Positions 39,126-47,627 of a stretch of DNA of 64,000 nucleotides are shown piece by piece. Position 1 is the stretch's first letter; each line of letters begins with the position of its first letter. This DNA is from Prosthecobacter vanneervenii (GTDB lineage Bacteria; Verrucomicrobiota; Verrucomicrobiia; Verrucomicrobiales; Verrucomicrobiaceae): assembly GCF_014203095.1 (NCBI RefSeq), contig NZ_JACHIG010000013.1, forward strand, positions 62,001 to 126,000, given 5' to 3'. Under the pieces are notes generated by a model, which saw nothing but the letters and a program-made list of their open reading frames with translations, did not search any database and was not told where the DNA came from. The position numbers and the translations under genes are program-made.

Positions 39126-39719
39126 ATGGCCAAGGTTCTTGTTCTCCACGCTCATCCGGCTCCGCATAAGTCGCGCATCAACCGACGGCTGGCGGCTGCG
39201 GCGCGTGAAGTGGAGGGGCTGACTTTTCGCGATCTTTACGAGCTCTATCCCGACTACATGATTGATGTGGAGGAGGAGCAGCGGCTGCTGAGCGAGCATG
39301 ACGTGATCGTTTTTCAGCATCCGTTTTACTGGTACAGCGCGCCGTCTCTGGTGAAGGAGTACCTTGACCTGGTACTGACGTATGGATGGGCCTATGGAGA
39401 AGGAGGGACGGCATTGCGAGGTAAGTGCATGATGCAGGCCATCAGCGCAGGTGGGTCTGAGGAGGTGTACTGCCCGCAGGGGCGGAACCGTTTTACCATC
39501 CGGCAGCTGCTGGCGCCTTTTGATCAGACCGCTTTTCTCTGTGGCATGCGCTATCTGGCTCCGCACGTCATTCATGGGGCGAACCAACTGGCGGATGCTG
39601 CGAGCATTCAGCCGCTGGCGCAGAGGTATGCGCGGATGCTCAAGGCGCTGAGGGACGAAACTCTGCCGCTGGAGCAGGCGACGCAGGCAGAAAAAATCAA
39701 CGACCTCATTCCAGCCTAA
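39126..39719 (+). CDS. KefF-like NAD(P)H:quinone oxidoreductase
   Basis: 197 residues, flavodoxin-like fold of the MdaB/KefF family. K-V-L-V-L-H-A-H-P-A-P-H-K-S-R (FMN phosphate loop), F-Q-H-P-F-Y-W-Y-S-A-P-S-L-V-K-E-Y-L-D and G-W-A-Y-G-E-G-G-T-A-L are characteristic. In Enterobacteria KefF is the ancillary subunit that activates the KefC potassium efflux system and also reduces quinones; the gene directly precedes a KefC-type antiporter gene (three-base gap), so the same partnership is expected here. The ATG at 39126 aligns with the family start; the frame is open 42 bases further upstream. Confidence 0.92.
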   Translation: MAKVLVLHAHPAPHKSRINRRLAAAAREVEGLTFRDLYELYPDYMIDVEEEQRLLSEHDVIVFQHPFYWYSAPSLVKEYLDLVLTYGWAYGEGGTALRGKCMMQAISAGGSEEVYCPQGRNRFTIRQLLAPFDQTAFLCGMRYLAPHVIHGANQLADAASIQPLAQRYARMLKALRDETLPLEQATQAEKINDLIPA

Positions 39720-39722
39720 GTC

Positions 39723-41585
39723 ATGCACGCGCCGCATTTTTTTATCTCCGCCTTCATCTACCTCTCTGCTGCCGTGCTGCTGGTGCCGGTGGCGCACCGC
39801 CTGGGACTGGGCAGTGTGCTTGGGTATCTCATCGGCGGAGCGTTGATCGGACCCTTTGCTCTGGGATGGGTCGGTGGAAGGCAGGGAGAAGAGGCGATGC
39901 ACTTTGCGGAGTTTGGCGTGGTGATCATGCTTTTCATGATCGGGCTGGAGTTGGAGCCTGCGAGGCTGTGGCGCATGCGCGGACCGATTTTTGGACTGGG
40001 CGGACTGCAGGTGTCTCTGACCGCGCTGGCAGCGATGGGCGTGGCGATTTGGTGTGGACTGGAGGCCAAGCCAGCACTGGCGACGGGGATGATCCTGGCG
40101 CTGTCATCCACGGCCATCGTGATCCAAACGCTGCAGGAGAAGGCGCTGATGCGTACGGACGGAGGGAGCGACTCGTTTGCAGTGCTGTTGTTTCAGGACA
40201 TCTCGGTCATTCCCATGCTGGCGGTGTTTCCGCTGCTGGCTGCGAGCGGGGCCAAGGTGGAACATCATGGCTGGCTGCAGGAGCTGCCGCACTGGGCGCA
40301 GCCGATCGTCACGCTCGGCGCGGTTGTGGCCATCGTTTTTGCCGGGCAGTATGTGGTGCCTCGTGGGTTTACGATTCTGGCGAAGACGGGGCTGCGAGAG
40401 CTGCTGACCGCTGCAGCGCTGCTGCTGATCGTGGGGGTGGCGCTGCTGATGACGCAGGTGGGGCTGTCTCCTGCGCTGGGGGCCTTTGTGGCAGGCGTAG
40501 TGCTGGCAGGAAGCCACTACCGGCATGAGCTGGAGAGCAATCTGGAGCCTTTCAAGGGGCTGCTGCTGGGGCTGTTCTTTCTTGCCGTGGGGGCGTCGCT
40601 GGATTTTGGCGTGATCGCCGGAAAGCCGCTGCTGGTGGCCGGACTGGTAGGAGCTTTGATCTTGCTCAAGGTGGTGGTGATCTATGGGATCGCCACACTG
40701 CTGAAGATCCGCGGGAGCCACCGCTGGTTGCTTTCACTGGCACTGGCGCAAGGTGGGGAGTTTGCGTTTGCGCTGCTTTCGATGGCGATCCAGCAGGAGA
40801 TTCTGGAGGCTGAGACGGCCCGGCTGCTAGTGGCGGTGGTCGCGCTTTCCATGGCTGTGACGCCGCTGCTTTTCATCCTTTATGAGCGTGTGCTGGCACC
40901 ACGCTACACGGCCGTGAGCAGGGAGGAGCGGGCACCTGACCGGATCGACGAGCATGCGCCGGTGATCCTGGCCGGATTTGGCCGGTTTGGGAATTTCGTG
41001 GGCCGCTTCATGATGTCTCAGGGGGTGAAAGTGACGGTGCTGGAAAGCGACCCCGACCATGTGGACATGCTGCGCAAGTATGGCTTCAAGGTGTTCTATG
41101 GAGATGCCACGCGGCTGGATCTGCTGCATGCGGCGGGCATCGAGCATGCGCGGTTGCTGATCATCGCGCTGGCAGATCAGGCCAAGGTGGCACAGCTGAT
41201 CGCAGAGGTGAGGGAAAAATTTCCGCGGCTGCACATCATGGCGCGAGCTCGCGACTATGATCAGCGGTTTGAACTCATGAGCCTGGGGCTGGAGGCAGAG
41301 GACAGCGTGCACGAGCAGATGCACAGCGGGCTGGAGCTGGCCGTGCGAGCCCTGCGCGCGCTGGGGAAACCGGCTTATGCCACCGAGCGCGCCGCGCGCC
41401 GGTGGAGGCGCTATGATGAAGAGACCGTGCACCTGCTGCTGCCGGTGCAGGAGGACGATGACGCCGTGGCCAGCATCGTGCGCGAGCGACGCATCGAGCT
41501 GACGCAGCTGTTTGAAAAAGACCGTGCTGAACTCCCAGATGCGAGTGACACGGGCTGGGAGATCAACCGGGCAGAAGAGAGCTGA
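39723..41585 (+). CDS. kefC: KefC-type K+/H+ antiporter with RCK domain
   Basis: 620 residues. About 12 membrane helices (1-390) form a CPA2 Na+/H+-exchanger-type domain (R-L-G-L-G-S-V-L-G-Y-L-I-G-G, F-M-I-G-L-E-L, S-S-T-A-I-V-I-Q-T-L), followed from about 410 by a cytoplasmic RCK/TrkA-N domain with V-I-L-A-G-F-G-R-F-G-N-F-V-G-R (Rossmann NAD motif) and Y-G-D-A-T-R-L. In E. coli Kef systems glutathione keeps the channel closed and glutathione adducts of electrophiles open it, acidifying the cytoplasm for protection. Whether this one senses glutathione or a different thiol is not visible. Coupled to the KefF-like gene; converges on the DUF1080 gene with four bases between. Confidence 0.93.
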   Translation: MHAPHFFISAFIYLSAAVLLVPVAHRLGLGSVLGYLIGGALIGPFALGWVGGRQGEEAMHFAEFGVVIMLFMIGLELEPARLWRMRGPIFGLGGLQVSLTALAAMGVAIWCGLEAKPALATGMILALSSTAIVIQTLQEKALMRTDGGSDSFAVLLFQDISVIPMLAVFPLLAASGAKVEHHGWLQELPHWAQPIVTLGAVVAIVFAGQYVVPRGFTILAKTGLRELLTAAALLLIVGVALLMTQVGLSPALGAFVAGVVLAGSHYRHELESNLEPFKGLLLGLFFLAVGASLDFGVIAGKPLLVAGLVGALILLKVVVIYGIATLLKIRGSHRWLLSLALAQGGEFAFALLSMAIQQEILEAETARLLVAVVALSMAVTPLLFILYERVLAPRYTAVSREERAPDRIDEHAPVILAGFGRFGNFVGRFMMSQGVKVTVLESDPDHVDMLRKYGFKVFYGDATRLDLLHAAGIEHARLLIIALADQAKVAQLIAEVREKFPRLHIMARARDYDQRFELMSLGLEAEDSVHEQMHSGLELAVRALRALGKPAYATERAARRWRRYDEETVHLLLPVQEDDDAVASIVRERRIELTQLFEKDRAELPDASDTGWEINRAEES

Positions 41586-41589
41586 CGTC

Positions 41590-42225
41590 TTACTTTGCGG
41601 TCAGCTTGATGTTGCGGAACCAGGTCTCGTCTCCGTGCTCGGTCAGCATGATTTTGCCTTTGCCAGGGGCGAAGCCTTCTTTGTTCTTGAATTTGCTTTT
41701 GGCGATGCGCTCCTTCCACTCGGGAGTGGTGGTGTCTGCCTCGCAAGCCAGTGCGCCATTGAGCCAGTGCTGGATCTTGCCGTCCTGAACGATGATCTTG
41801 CTGGTGTTCCACTCGCCAGCGGGCTTCAAGGCCTTGCCGGCCACGGGCTCCTTGATGTCGTAGATGGATGCAGTGGTGTGGGAGCCGCCCTTGAGGCCGT
41901 CGGGGTGGCCGCTGTCGTCGATCATCTGGTATTCGATGCCGAGCCATTCCTTGCCACCGATTTTGGCCACCCAGTATTTGATGCCGTTGTTGCCCTTGGC
42001 GTTGACCTTCCACTCCCATTCCAGCTCGAAGTTGGAATATTCGTTTTTGGAAATGAGGGCGCCTGCTCCTTTGCCAGCGAGGTGGATGGTGTTGTCTCCT
42101 TCAGTAACCCAGCCGCTAGAGGGGGGCTCGCCTTTGGCATCAGTGAAGTCTGCCAGTGTGAGGTGTACAGGTTCGGCTGCGGTGGCGATGGTGGCCAGGG
42201 CGAGGAGGGAGAGCAGGATGCGCAT
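41590..42225 (-). CDS. secreted DUF1080 (3-keto-disaccharide hydrolase-type) protein
   Basis: 211 residues with a signal peptide (M-R-I-L-L-S-L-L-A-L, A-T-A-A site). The mature part is a concanavalin-like beta sandwich with DUF1080 motifs: Y-S-N-F-E-L-E-W-E-W-K, N-N-G-I-K-Y-W, G-I-E-Y-Q-M-I-D-D, G-E-W-N-T-S-K-I and W-F-R-N-I-K-L near the end. The family is very expanded in Planctomycetes and Verrucomicrobia; some members hydrolyse 3-keto-glycosides and many are assumed to bind or cleave glycans. The ATG at 42225 is chosen for the signal peptide over an upstream in-frame start. It is divergent from the SGNH hydrolase pair across 114 bases. Confidence 0.92.
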   Translation of the reverse strand: MRILLSLLALATIATAAEPVHLTLADFTDAKGEPPSSGWVTEGDNTIHLAGKGAGALISKNEYSNFELEWEWKVNAKGNNGIKYWVAKIGGKEWLGIEYQMIDDSGHPDGLKGGSHTTASIYDIKEPVAGKALKPAGEWNTSKIIVQDGKIQHWLNGALACEADTTTPEWKERIAKSKFKNKEGFAPGKGKIMLTEHGDETWFRNIKLTAK

Positions 42226-42339
42226 GGTGGTCGGAGGAGATAGGGTTGTAGGGGCATGAAACGTCGTGCGGGCGGAGTTGCCAGCATCTTTTTTCACGGG
42301 GTGATATTCTGTCGGCTAGGCGGCGTTTAAACTGGCCTC

Positions 42340-43065
42340 ATGAAATTCATTCTGCTCCTAGCCCTGACCGCGAGTGCAGCCCTGGCTGCTGATGCCCCCA
42401 AGCAGGCACCCAAAAAAGCTGCGAAACGCGGGCCGCACCCCTCGCTGGTGAAGGTGGAGGATGTGGCCGACCTGCCGCGGGTGCTGCTGATCGGCGACTC
42501 GATCTCGATGGGCTACACGCTGGATGTGCGCGAGATGCTGAAGGGGAAGGCCAATGTGCACCGGATACCCACGAACGGAGGTCCGACAACGAACGGACTC
42601 AAGAACATCAAGGCATGGCTGGCGGAGTCGAAGTGGGATGTGATTCACTTCAACTGGGGACTGCATGACTTGAAATACATCGGCGAAGATCCCGCGAAGC
42701 TGGAAGACCCCAAGGCACCGGGGGCGCATCCGCAGGTGGCGCTGGCTGACTATGAAAAGAACCTGGCCGAGCTGGTGAAGATCATGCAGGGGACTGGAGC
42801 CAAGCTCATCTGGTGCAATACCACGCCAGTGCCTGCCGGATCCGCAGGACGTGTGGAAGGTGACGAGGTGAAGTACAACGAAGCTGCGGCGCGGGTGATG
42901 AAGGCTGCGGGCATCTCCACTGATGACCTCTGCGCACATGCTGCTGCCAAGCTCAAGGACGTGCAGCTGCCCGCGAATGTGCATTATTCTCCCGAAGGCT
43001 ATCATTATCTGGCTGAGAAAGTGGCCGCTGTGATCGCCGAAAACCTGCCGAAAAAACAACCATGA
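42340..43065 (+). CDS. secreted SGNH/GDSL hydrolase, first tandem copy
   Basis: 241 residues with a signal peptide (4-16, A-L-A-A). SGNH blocks: L-L-I-G-D-S-I-S with the nucleophile Ser, a G-x-x-x-N-G region (N-G-G-P-T-T-N-G), H-F-N-W-G-L-H-D and a C-terminal D-x-x-H pattern (A-N-V-H-Y-S-P-E-G). It likely deacylates a glycan or other ester outside the cytoplasm. It overlaps the second copy by four bases and shares long identical segments with it (L-P-R-V-L-L-I-G-D-S-I-S, G-Y-T-L-D-V-R), so they are tandem duplicates. Substrate unknown. Confidence 0.9.
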   Translation: MKFILLLALTASAALAADAPKQAPKKAAKRGPHPSLVKVEDVADLPRVLLIGDSISMGYTLDVREMLKGKANVHRIPTNGGPTTNGLKNIKAWLAESKWDVIHFNWGLHDLKYIGEDPAKLEDPKAPGAHPQVALADYEKNLAELVKIMQGTGAKLIWCNTTPVPAGSAGRVEGDEVKYNEAAARVMKAAGISTDDLCAHAAAKLKDVQLPANVHYSPEGYHYLAEKVAAVIAENLPKKQP

Positions 43066-43880
43066 AACACTTCCTGCTTTTGCTGGCCCTTACGGGGCTG
43101 GCGCATGCCCAGATCAAAACTCAGAACGAACCGACCAACGCTGCCGAGGCTGCCGCCAAAAAGGCAGCCGAGGACAAGGCGGTGGATGAAAAGTACCAGG
43201 CATGGAAGGCCACGCTGCCGCCGGATGAGCAAGCATGGGAGACGGTGCTGGAGCAGAATTTGGGCAACGGCTTCTATCTGCCGCTGCACAAGAAGGACAA
43301 GGTGGCCGGGCGCTCGAATGCCTGGGACTTTGTGAAGGACGATCCGAAGCTGCCGCGTGTGCTGCTGATCGGGGACTCCATCTCACGCGGCTACACGCTG
43401 GACGTGCGCAAGGTCATGGCAGGTAAGGCGAACGTGCATCGTGCACCGGAGAACTGCGGACCGACGGCCAACGGGGTGAAGAAGATCGACATCTGGCTGG
43501 GAGATGGAAAATGGGATGTGATCCACTTCAACTTTGGCATTCACGACCGCAAAACGCCCGCTGCTGACTATGAGCAGCGGCTGGAGACACTGATCGCGCG
43601 GATGCAGAAGACGGGGGCCAAGCTGATCTTTGCCACCACCACCCCGGTGCCGCCGGACACGAAGGACGGGCCTGAGCTTGTGAGCCAGATCGCGGAGAAG
43701 AATGAGATCGCGCTGCGGGTGATGAAGAAGCATGGGATCGTGATTGATGATCTGCATGCCTTCCTGACGCCCCAGCTCACGGGCATCGCCAATCCGCAGG
43801 ATGTGCATTTCAATGCCAAGGGCTACGAGCTGATGGGACAGCAGGTGGCGAAGTCAATCGAGGCGGTGCTGCAGAAGTGA
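43062..43880 (+). CDS. secreted SGNH/GDSL hydrolase, second tandem copy
   Basis: 272 residues, signal peptide (M-K-H-F-L-L-L-L-A-L, A-H-A-Q). Same SGNH blocks as the neighbour: L-L-I-G-D-S-I-S-R-G-Y-T-L-D-V-R, N-C-G-P-T-A-N-G, H-F-N-F-G-I-H-D and D-V-H-F-N-A-K-G-Y-E. It has an extra charged N-terminal segment of about 55 residues (A-E-A-A-A-K-K-A-A-E-D-K) before the catalytic core. The ATGA overlap with the first copy makes them a coupled pair; sequence drift between them suggests related but different substrates. It converges on the response regulator gene with nine bases between. Confidence 0.9.
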   Translation: MKHFLLLLALTGLAHAQIKTQNEPTNAAEAAAKKAAEDKAVDEKYQAWKATLPPDEQAWETVLEQNLGNGFYLPLHKKDKVAGRSNAWDFVKDDPKLPRVLLIGDSISRGYTLDVRKVMAGKANVHRAPENCGPTANGVKKIDIWLGDGKWDVIHFNFGIHDRKTPAADYEQRLETLIARMQKTGAKLIFATTTPVPPDTKDGPELVSQIAEKNEIALRVMKKHGIVIDDLHAFLTPQLTGIANPQDVHFNAKGYELMGQQVAKSIEAVLQK

Positions 43881-43889
43881 GTGCCAGTC

Positions 43890-44549
43890 TCAGACCAGGC
43901 GGTCCTTCAAAGCCCGCGCCACTGCGGCGGCTCGGCTGTGGACATCGAGCTTGGTAAAGAGATTGCGGGTGTGGGTGCTGGTGGTGTGAATGCTCACCTG
44001 CATGCGCTCGGAGATCTCCTTGGCCGTGAGGCCCTCCACCAGGAGCTTGAGCAGAGCGTGTTCACGTGGTGAAAGGGAGACGGGTTGGGAGGCGGGCTGG
44101 GTGAGTTTGGCGAGCATTTTGACCACGCTGGCGGCGACCTTGGGAGACATTGGCGAGCCGCCGTGGGCGGCCTCATGGATGGAGGCAACAATGGTCTCCG
44201 CAGGGGAGGTCTTGATGAGATAGCCACTGGCTCCTGCGCCGATGGCATGGCCGATTTTCTCCTCGTCTTCAAAGACGGTGAGAATGACGATGCGGCAGTC
44301 TGGAGCGAGCCTGTGCACATCGCCAATGATTTCAAGGCCGCTGCGCCCAGGCAGACCGACATCCAGCAGCAGGACATCCGGCTTCTGCGAGTCTGCGGCG
44401 GCTTTAAGGACGGCGAGCATGGTTTCGGCGTTGGCGAATGCGGGAGCGGCGGCGAGGCCACGCTCTGGGGTGCAGAGGCGCTGCAGGGAGCGGCGGAAGG
44501 TATCGTGATCCTCGACGATCCAGGTCTGGATAAGCGGCTCTGGTTTCAT
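43890..44549 (-). CDS. NarL-family response regulator
   Basis: 219 residues. Receiver domain with I-V-E-D-H-D-T-F at the start, phospho-acceptor D63 in L-L-L-D-V-G-L-P-G and K in Y-L-I-K-T-S; C-terminal LuxR-type helix-turn-helix (L-S-P-R-E-H-A-L-L-K-L, T-A-K-E-I-S-E-R-M-Q-V-S, T-T-S-T-H-T-R-N-L). It overlaps the sensor kinase gene by four bases (ATGA) as a cognate pair. Candidate targets are the divergent amidase operon beyond the kinase gene or the SGNH pair; no binding site is recognisable. Confidence 0.93.
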   Translation of the reverse strand: MKPEPLIQTWIVEDHDTFRRSLQRLCTPERGLAAAPAFANAETMLAVLKAAADSQKPDVLLLDVGLPGRSGLEIIGDVHRLAPDCRIVILTVFEDEEKIGHAIGAGASGYLIKTSPAETIVASIHEAAHGGSPMSPKVAASVVKMLAKLTQPASQPVSLSPREHALLKLLVEGLTAKEISERMQVSIHTTSTHTRNLFTKLDVHSRAAAVARALKDRLV

Positions 44550-46612
44550 AAGGCAGGCGGAGAAAGCTCCCTGGCGGTGGCTCGTACCCAGCGATGAGTG
44601 AGGGGCAGATCCAGCACGATGAGTGTGCCGTGGCCGGGTGTGGAGGTGAGGTCAAAAGCGGCGTGCATGGCTGCGGCGCGCTCACGCAGATTTCCAAGGC
44701 CATGACCGCTGAATGTGGCCGAAGTATTAAAGCCTGCACCGTTGTCTTGAATCTCGATGCGCAGACCGTGGGTGCCGGGGATGAGATGGAACCGCACATG
44801 AGTGGCACCAGCGTGCTTGGAGATATTGTTGAGCACCTCCTTGCAGAAGAGATAAATCTCACGCCGGGTCTCAATGTCTGGCTCCATTGTCAGAGGTGAA
44901 GCCGGAAGAGCACAGTCAAGCCGGATGCCGCGCAGCAGGCGCTCGGTGAGGCGTTGAAGCACATCCACCCAGTCGTCCTGCGATGCTGCCTTGCGGCGTG
45001 TGCTGATGAGATCAACCATGTCCCGCATCGAGTCCGCAGTTCCTGCCGCCACCCGCTCGATTTCTGTGAGCTCCGATTTGAGAGATTCCAGCGTGGCATC
45101 TGGCTGATTGGCCATGGAACAGATGAGTGTGATGCTGGCGAGGTTTGAGCCGATCTCGTCGTGGAGATCGCGGGCGATTTTGTCGTGCAGACGCTGGGTG
45201 TCGCGTTTGCGCTGGAGCTGCTGTTTCCAAAGCAGGCCGCCAGCAATGAGGATGATGAAGCAGACGCTGCCAAGGCTGCCATAGACGAGCTGCCGCTGGG
45301 CATGCTCGGCCAGAGCCGTGCGTCGCGACTGAAGCTGTTTGTTTTCGACTTCGAGAGTCTGGCGAGTTTCGAGCTGCGAGAACCATTCTGGCAGGCTGAT
45401 AAGCCGGCCGTCTGCGGTGAGGCCATCATTGAGGGCGTCCAGCCCCCAGCCGACGGCGTCTTCGCCCATGAGAGTGTCGCTCGAAGTGAAGCTGCCCTGA
45501 GGAGCGATGTTTTCCTGTCCGTGGAAGACCTGCATCTCAGCAAGCGCAAAGGCATAGTCATTTTTGCGATACCAGAGCTCCTTGGTGGTGATGCGGATGA
45601 ATTTAGCCCGGGTGTGGCGGGCTGGAATGCAAACAAAGTTCATACCAGGGGAGGGCTGGAATTCATCGGTGACGTCCAGAAGAGTGACGGCATCGCTGAA
45701 ATCTTCCTTGGTGGCCGTTTCCACGGTATAGAGCTTGGGGAAGCCATAGTCATACCATAGAGGCACTTCCTTGAGATGTACCGGAACGAGGCGGACTTCA
45801 TCAATCGTGGTGATTTCGGGCAGGGTGAGAGTGAGCCACTTCTTTTCCGACTTGGTGCTGGTCGGCGTGCTGTGGAATCCTTTTTTACCGCCTGGCCCGG
45901 GCTGAATGGGAAGGCCGAGCGGTGTGACCATGTCATTGAGATTGGCGCGCATCCATGCTCGTGGAGCGTTGCGGCTGCTGGAGCTGGAGACAGTGGCGTC
46001 GATGGCCAGATTGCGCGAGCCTGAAAGCACCAGCATTTCGGCAAGGGCGAGAACTTCAGGGCCGTCGATGGACCAGGGCTCGATGGCAGTGAGGCGCACT
46101 CGCCTGACCTGACGTGGAGCAAACCGGGCGATGACAGGCTGGCAGCCGGGATTGGGAAAATCCTGCGAGGTATGATCCAGCACGACATGCGCCGCGCCAG
46201 CATCATCAAAGACCTCCAGCCTAAAACGAACGGGGAAGCCATAGCCTGCCACCACGGCTTTGGCCGCCTTGGCCAAAGGAGGGACAAGGATAACGGCGTC
46301 CACTGGTGCAGCTTCACGGAGGGTGATCTCCATCCAGCGGACATCCTCTTCGGTGCTGTAGCCAGTTTTCAGTCCGACGCGAATGCAGCTGTTGATCAGT
46401 GCAATTTCCGGCAACGCCTGCAATCGCTGCGTGTGGTCCAGGATGGATGCGTCAAGCGTTTGGAGATCTCCCCAAGACCAAAAGGCGAGGCGCTCAGCCC
46501 AGTGCGACTCTGCCGCAGTGGTGGAGTGGGCATGTAAAAGCCAGGTGATCAGCAGTGCTGAAAAGAAGTGCAGCCTGGGTGCGCACACACGAATGCGCGA
46601 CGCCTTGGTCAT
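44546..46612 (-). CDS. sensor histidine kinase with two discoidin-like extracytoplasmic domains
   Basis: 688 residues. A signal peptide or N-terminal anchor (about 15-30) is followed by two F5/8 type C (discoidin-like) beta domains (about 85-197 and 205-365), whose closing strands R-R-V-R-L-T-A-I and K-F-I-R-I-T-T-K are alike. A coiled region and membrane helix (about 442-462) lead to a HisKA_3 helix with R-D-L-H-D-E-I-G (H484) and a HATPase_c domain (N-N-I-S-K-H-A, D-N-G-A-G, G-H-G-L-G-N-L). It probably senses a carbohydrate or glycoprotein outside the cell and phosphorylates the overlapping NarL regulator. I start at the ATG at 46612, where the signal peptide begins; the frame is open 96 bases further upstream. 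Confidence 0.88.
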   Translation of the reverse strand: MTKASRIRVCAPRLHFFSALLITWLLHAHSTTAAESHWAERLAFWSWGDLQTLDASILDHTQRLQALPEIALINSCIRVGLKTGYSTEEDVRWMEITLREAAPVDAVILVPPLAKAAKAVVAGYGFPVRFRLEVFDDAGAAHVVLDHTSQDFPNPGCQPVIARFAPRQVRRVRLTAIEPWSIDGPEVLALAEMLVLSGSRNLAIDATVSSSSSRNAPRAWMRANLNDMVTPLGLPIQPGPGGKKGFHSTPTSTKSEKKWLTLTLPEITTIDEVRLVPVHLKEVPLWYDYGFPKLYTVETATKEDFSDAVTLLDVTDEFQPSPGMNFVCIPARHTRAKFIRITTKELWYRKNDYAFALAEMQVFHGQENIAPQGSFTSSDTLMGEDAVGWGLDALNDGLTADGRLISLPEWFSQLETRQTLEVENKQLQSRRTALAEHAQRQLVYGSLGSVCFIILIAGGLLWKQQLQRKRDTQRLHDKIARDLHDEIGSNLASITLICSMANQPDATLESLKSELTEIERVAAGTADSMRDMVDLISTRRKAASQDDWVDVLQRLTERLLRGIRLDCALPASPLTMEPDIETRREIYLFCKEVLNNISKHAGATHVRFHLIPGTHGLRIEIQDNGAGFNTSATFSGHGLGNLRERAAAMHAAFDLTSTPGHGTLIVLDLPLTHRWVRATARELSPPAL

Positions 46613-46778
46613 GGGATAGATCGTGATGGAAGGCGCCTGCTTCATCGGTGCCAGAATTTTCCATGATGTCTGGATTTCTTCATTCAGCATTTTGTCATCG
46701 GAACTCACCTATTTTGGTGAGCTGACGGAAGCGGTAGCCGGTGCAGAGTCAAGATGTCAAAACCACTCATCCTTGATC

Positions 46779-47627
46779 ATGAATTCGCGTCTTTCACTTC
46801 TTCTCGCCTTCAGTCTGATGAACTGCACCGTCCTTGCCCAGCAGGAGGAGGAAGAGACATCGAAAAAGAAGTTTGTCATCCCCGCAGATGTGAATGGGAT
46901 GAAAACGATCTTTTCGGCTCCCGAAAATGTGCGGGCACTCAAGGTGGGTATTTACTTCGGTCCGGGAGCGCCGGCGTCGGGGGTGGAAAATGTGACGAAC
47001 GTGCTGAAGCCATTCAGCCAGATCAGCGTGGTGAGACTGAGCGGAGAGGAAATAGGCACGCAGAATCTCGGCGTGTATGATGTGCTGGTCTTTCCTGGCG
47101 GCAGCGGTTCCAGCCAGGCGAAGGGAATCGGGGAAGCAGGGGCCAAGAATGTGCGGGAATTTGTCCGCAATGGTGGAGGCTATGTGGGCATCTGCGCAGG
47201 GGCGTATCTGGCGTGCTCGAATTTTTCCTGGGGCCTGGGTGTTTTGAATGCAGGAACCGTTTCACCCAAATGGCGAAGGGGGCAGGCTTTTCTGGACCTT
47301 GAAACGACATCTGAAGCCACCGAAGTGCTAGGTGAGGCGAAGGGAGTTTTCAAGGTGCGGTACAACAACGGACCTATCCTCAAACCCTGGACGCGCACGG
47401 ACCTGCCTTCCTACCAAACGCTGAGTGTCTTCCGCTCTGAAGTGGCGAAGTATGGGGCTCCTGAAGGCGTGCAGGTAAACTCCCCGGCGCAGGTCATCGC
47501 TCCCTTCGGCAAAGGACGTGTGTTTGTATCCAGTCCGCACCCAGAAAACACACCTGGGCTGGAAAACCTGATCCCGCGCGGCATCATCTGGGCTGCAGGC
47601 CCTAAAGCGAAGGAGGTGCTGCCTTGA
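46779..47627 (+). CDS. secreted BPL_N-like class I glutamine amidotransferase fold protein
   Basis: 282 residues with a signal peptide (M-N-S-R-L-S-L-L-L-A-F-S-L, V-L-A-Q). The fold resembles the N-terminal domain of fungal biotin-protein ligase (BPL_N): V-L-V-F-P-G-G-S-G-S, the nucleophile elbow G-Y-V-G-I-C-A-G-A-Y with C139, and H254-P-E256 near the end complete an apparent Cys-His-Glu triad. Secreted amidotransferase-like enzymes of this type are uncharacterised; peptide or amide hydrolysis is inferred. The ATG at 46779 begins the signal peptide. Its stop overlaps the NlpC/P60 gene start, so it heads a coupled operon divergent from the sensor kinase gene, 166 bases apart. Confidence 0.85.
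   Translation: MNSRLSLLLAFSLMNCTVLAQQEEEETSKKKFVIPADVNGMKTIFSAPENVRALKVGIYFGPGAPASGVENVTNVLKPFSQISVVRLSGEEIGTQNLGVYDVLVFPGGSGSSQAKGIGEAGAKNVREFVRNGGGYVGICAGAYLACSNFSWGLGVLNAGTVSPKWRRGQAFLDLETTSEATEVLGEAKGVFKVRYNNGPILKPWTRTDLPSYQTLSVFRSEVAKYGAPEGVQVNSPAQVIAPFGKGRVFVSSPHPENTPGLENLIPRGIIWAAGPKAKEVLP
47611..47617 (+). promoter_or_regulatory. ribosome binding site fixing the TTG start of the NlpC/P60 gene
   Basis: AGGAGGT, a near-perfect anti-Shine-Dalgarno complement, ends six bases before TTG at 47624. No ATG or GTG lies in frame close by that would give a complete signal peptide, so TTG is taken as the start. Translation is coupled to the upstream gene, whose TGA overlaps it as TTGA. Confidence 0.8.
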
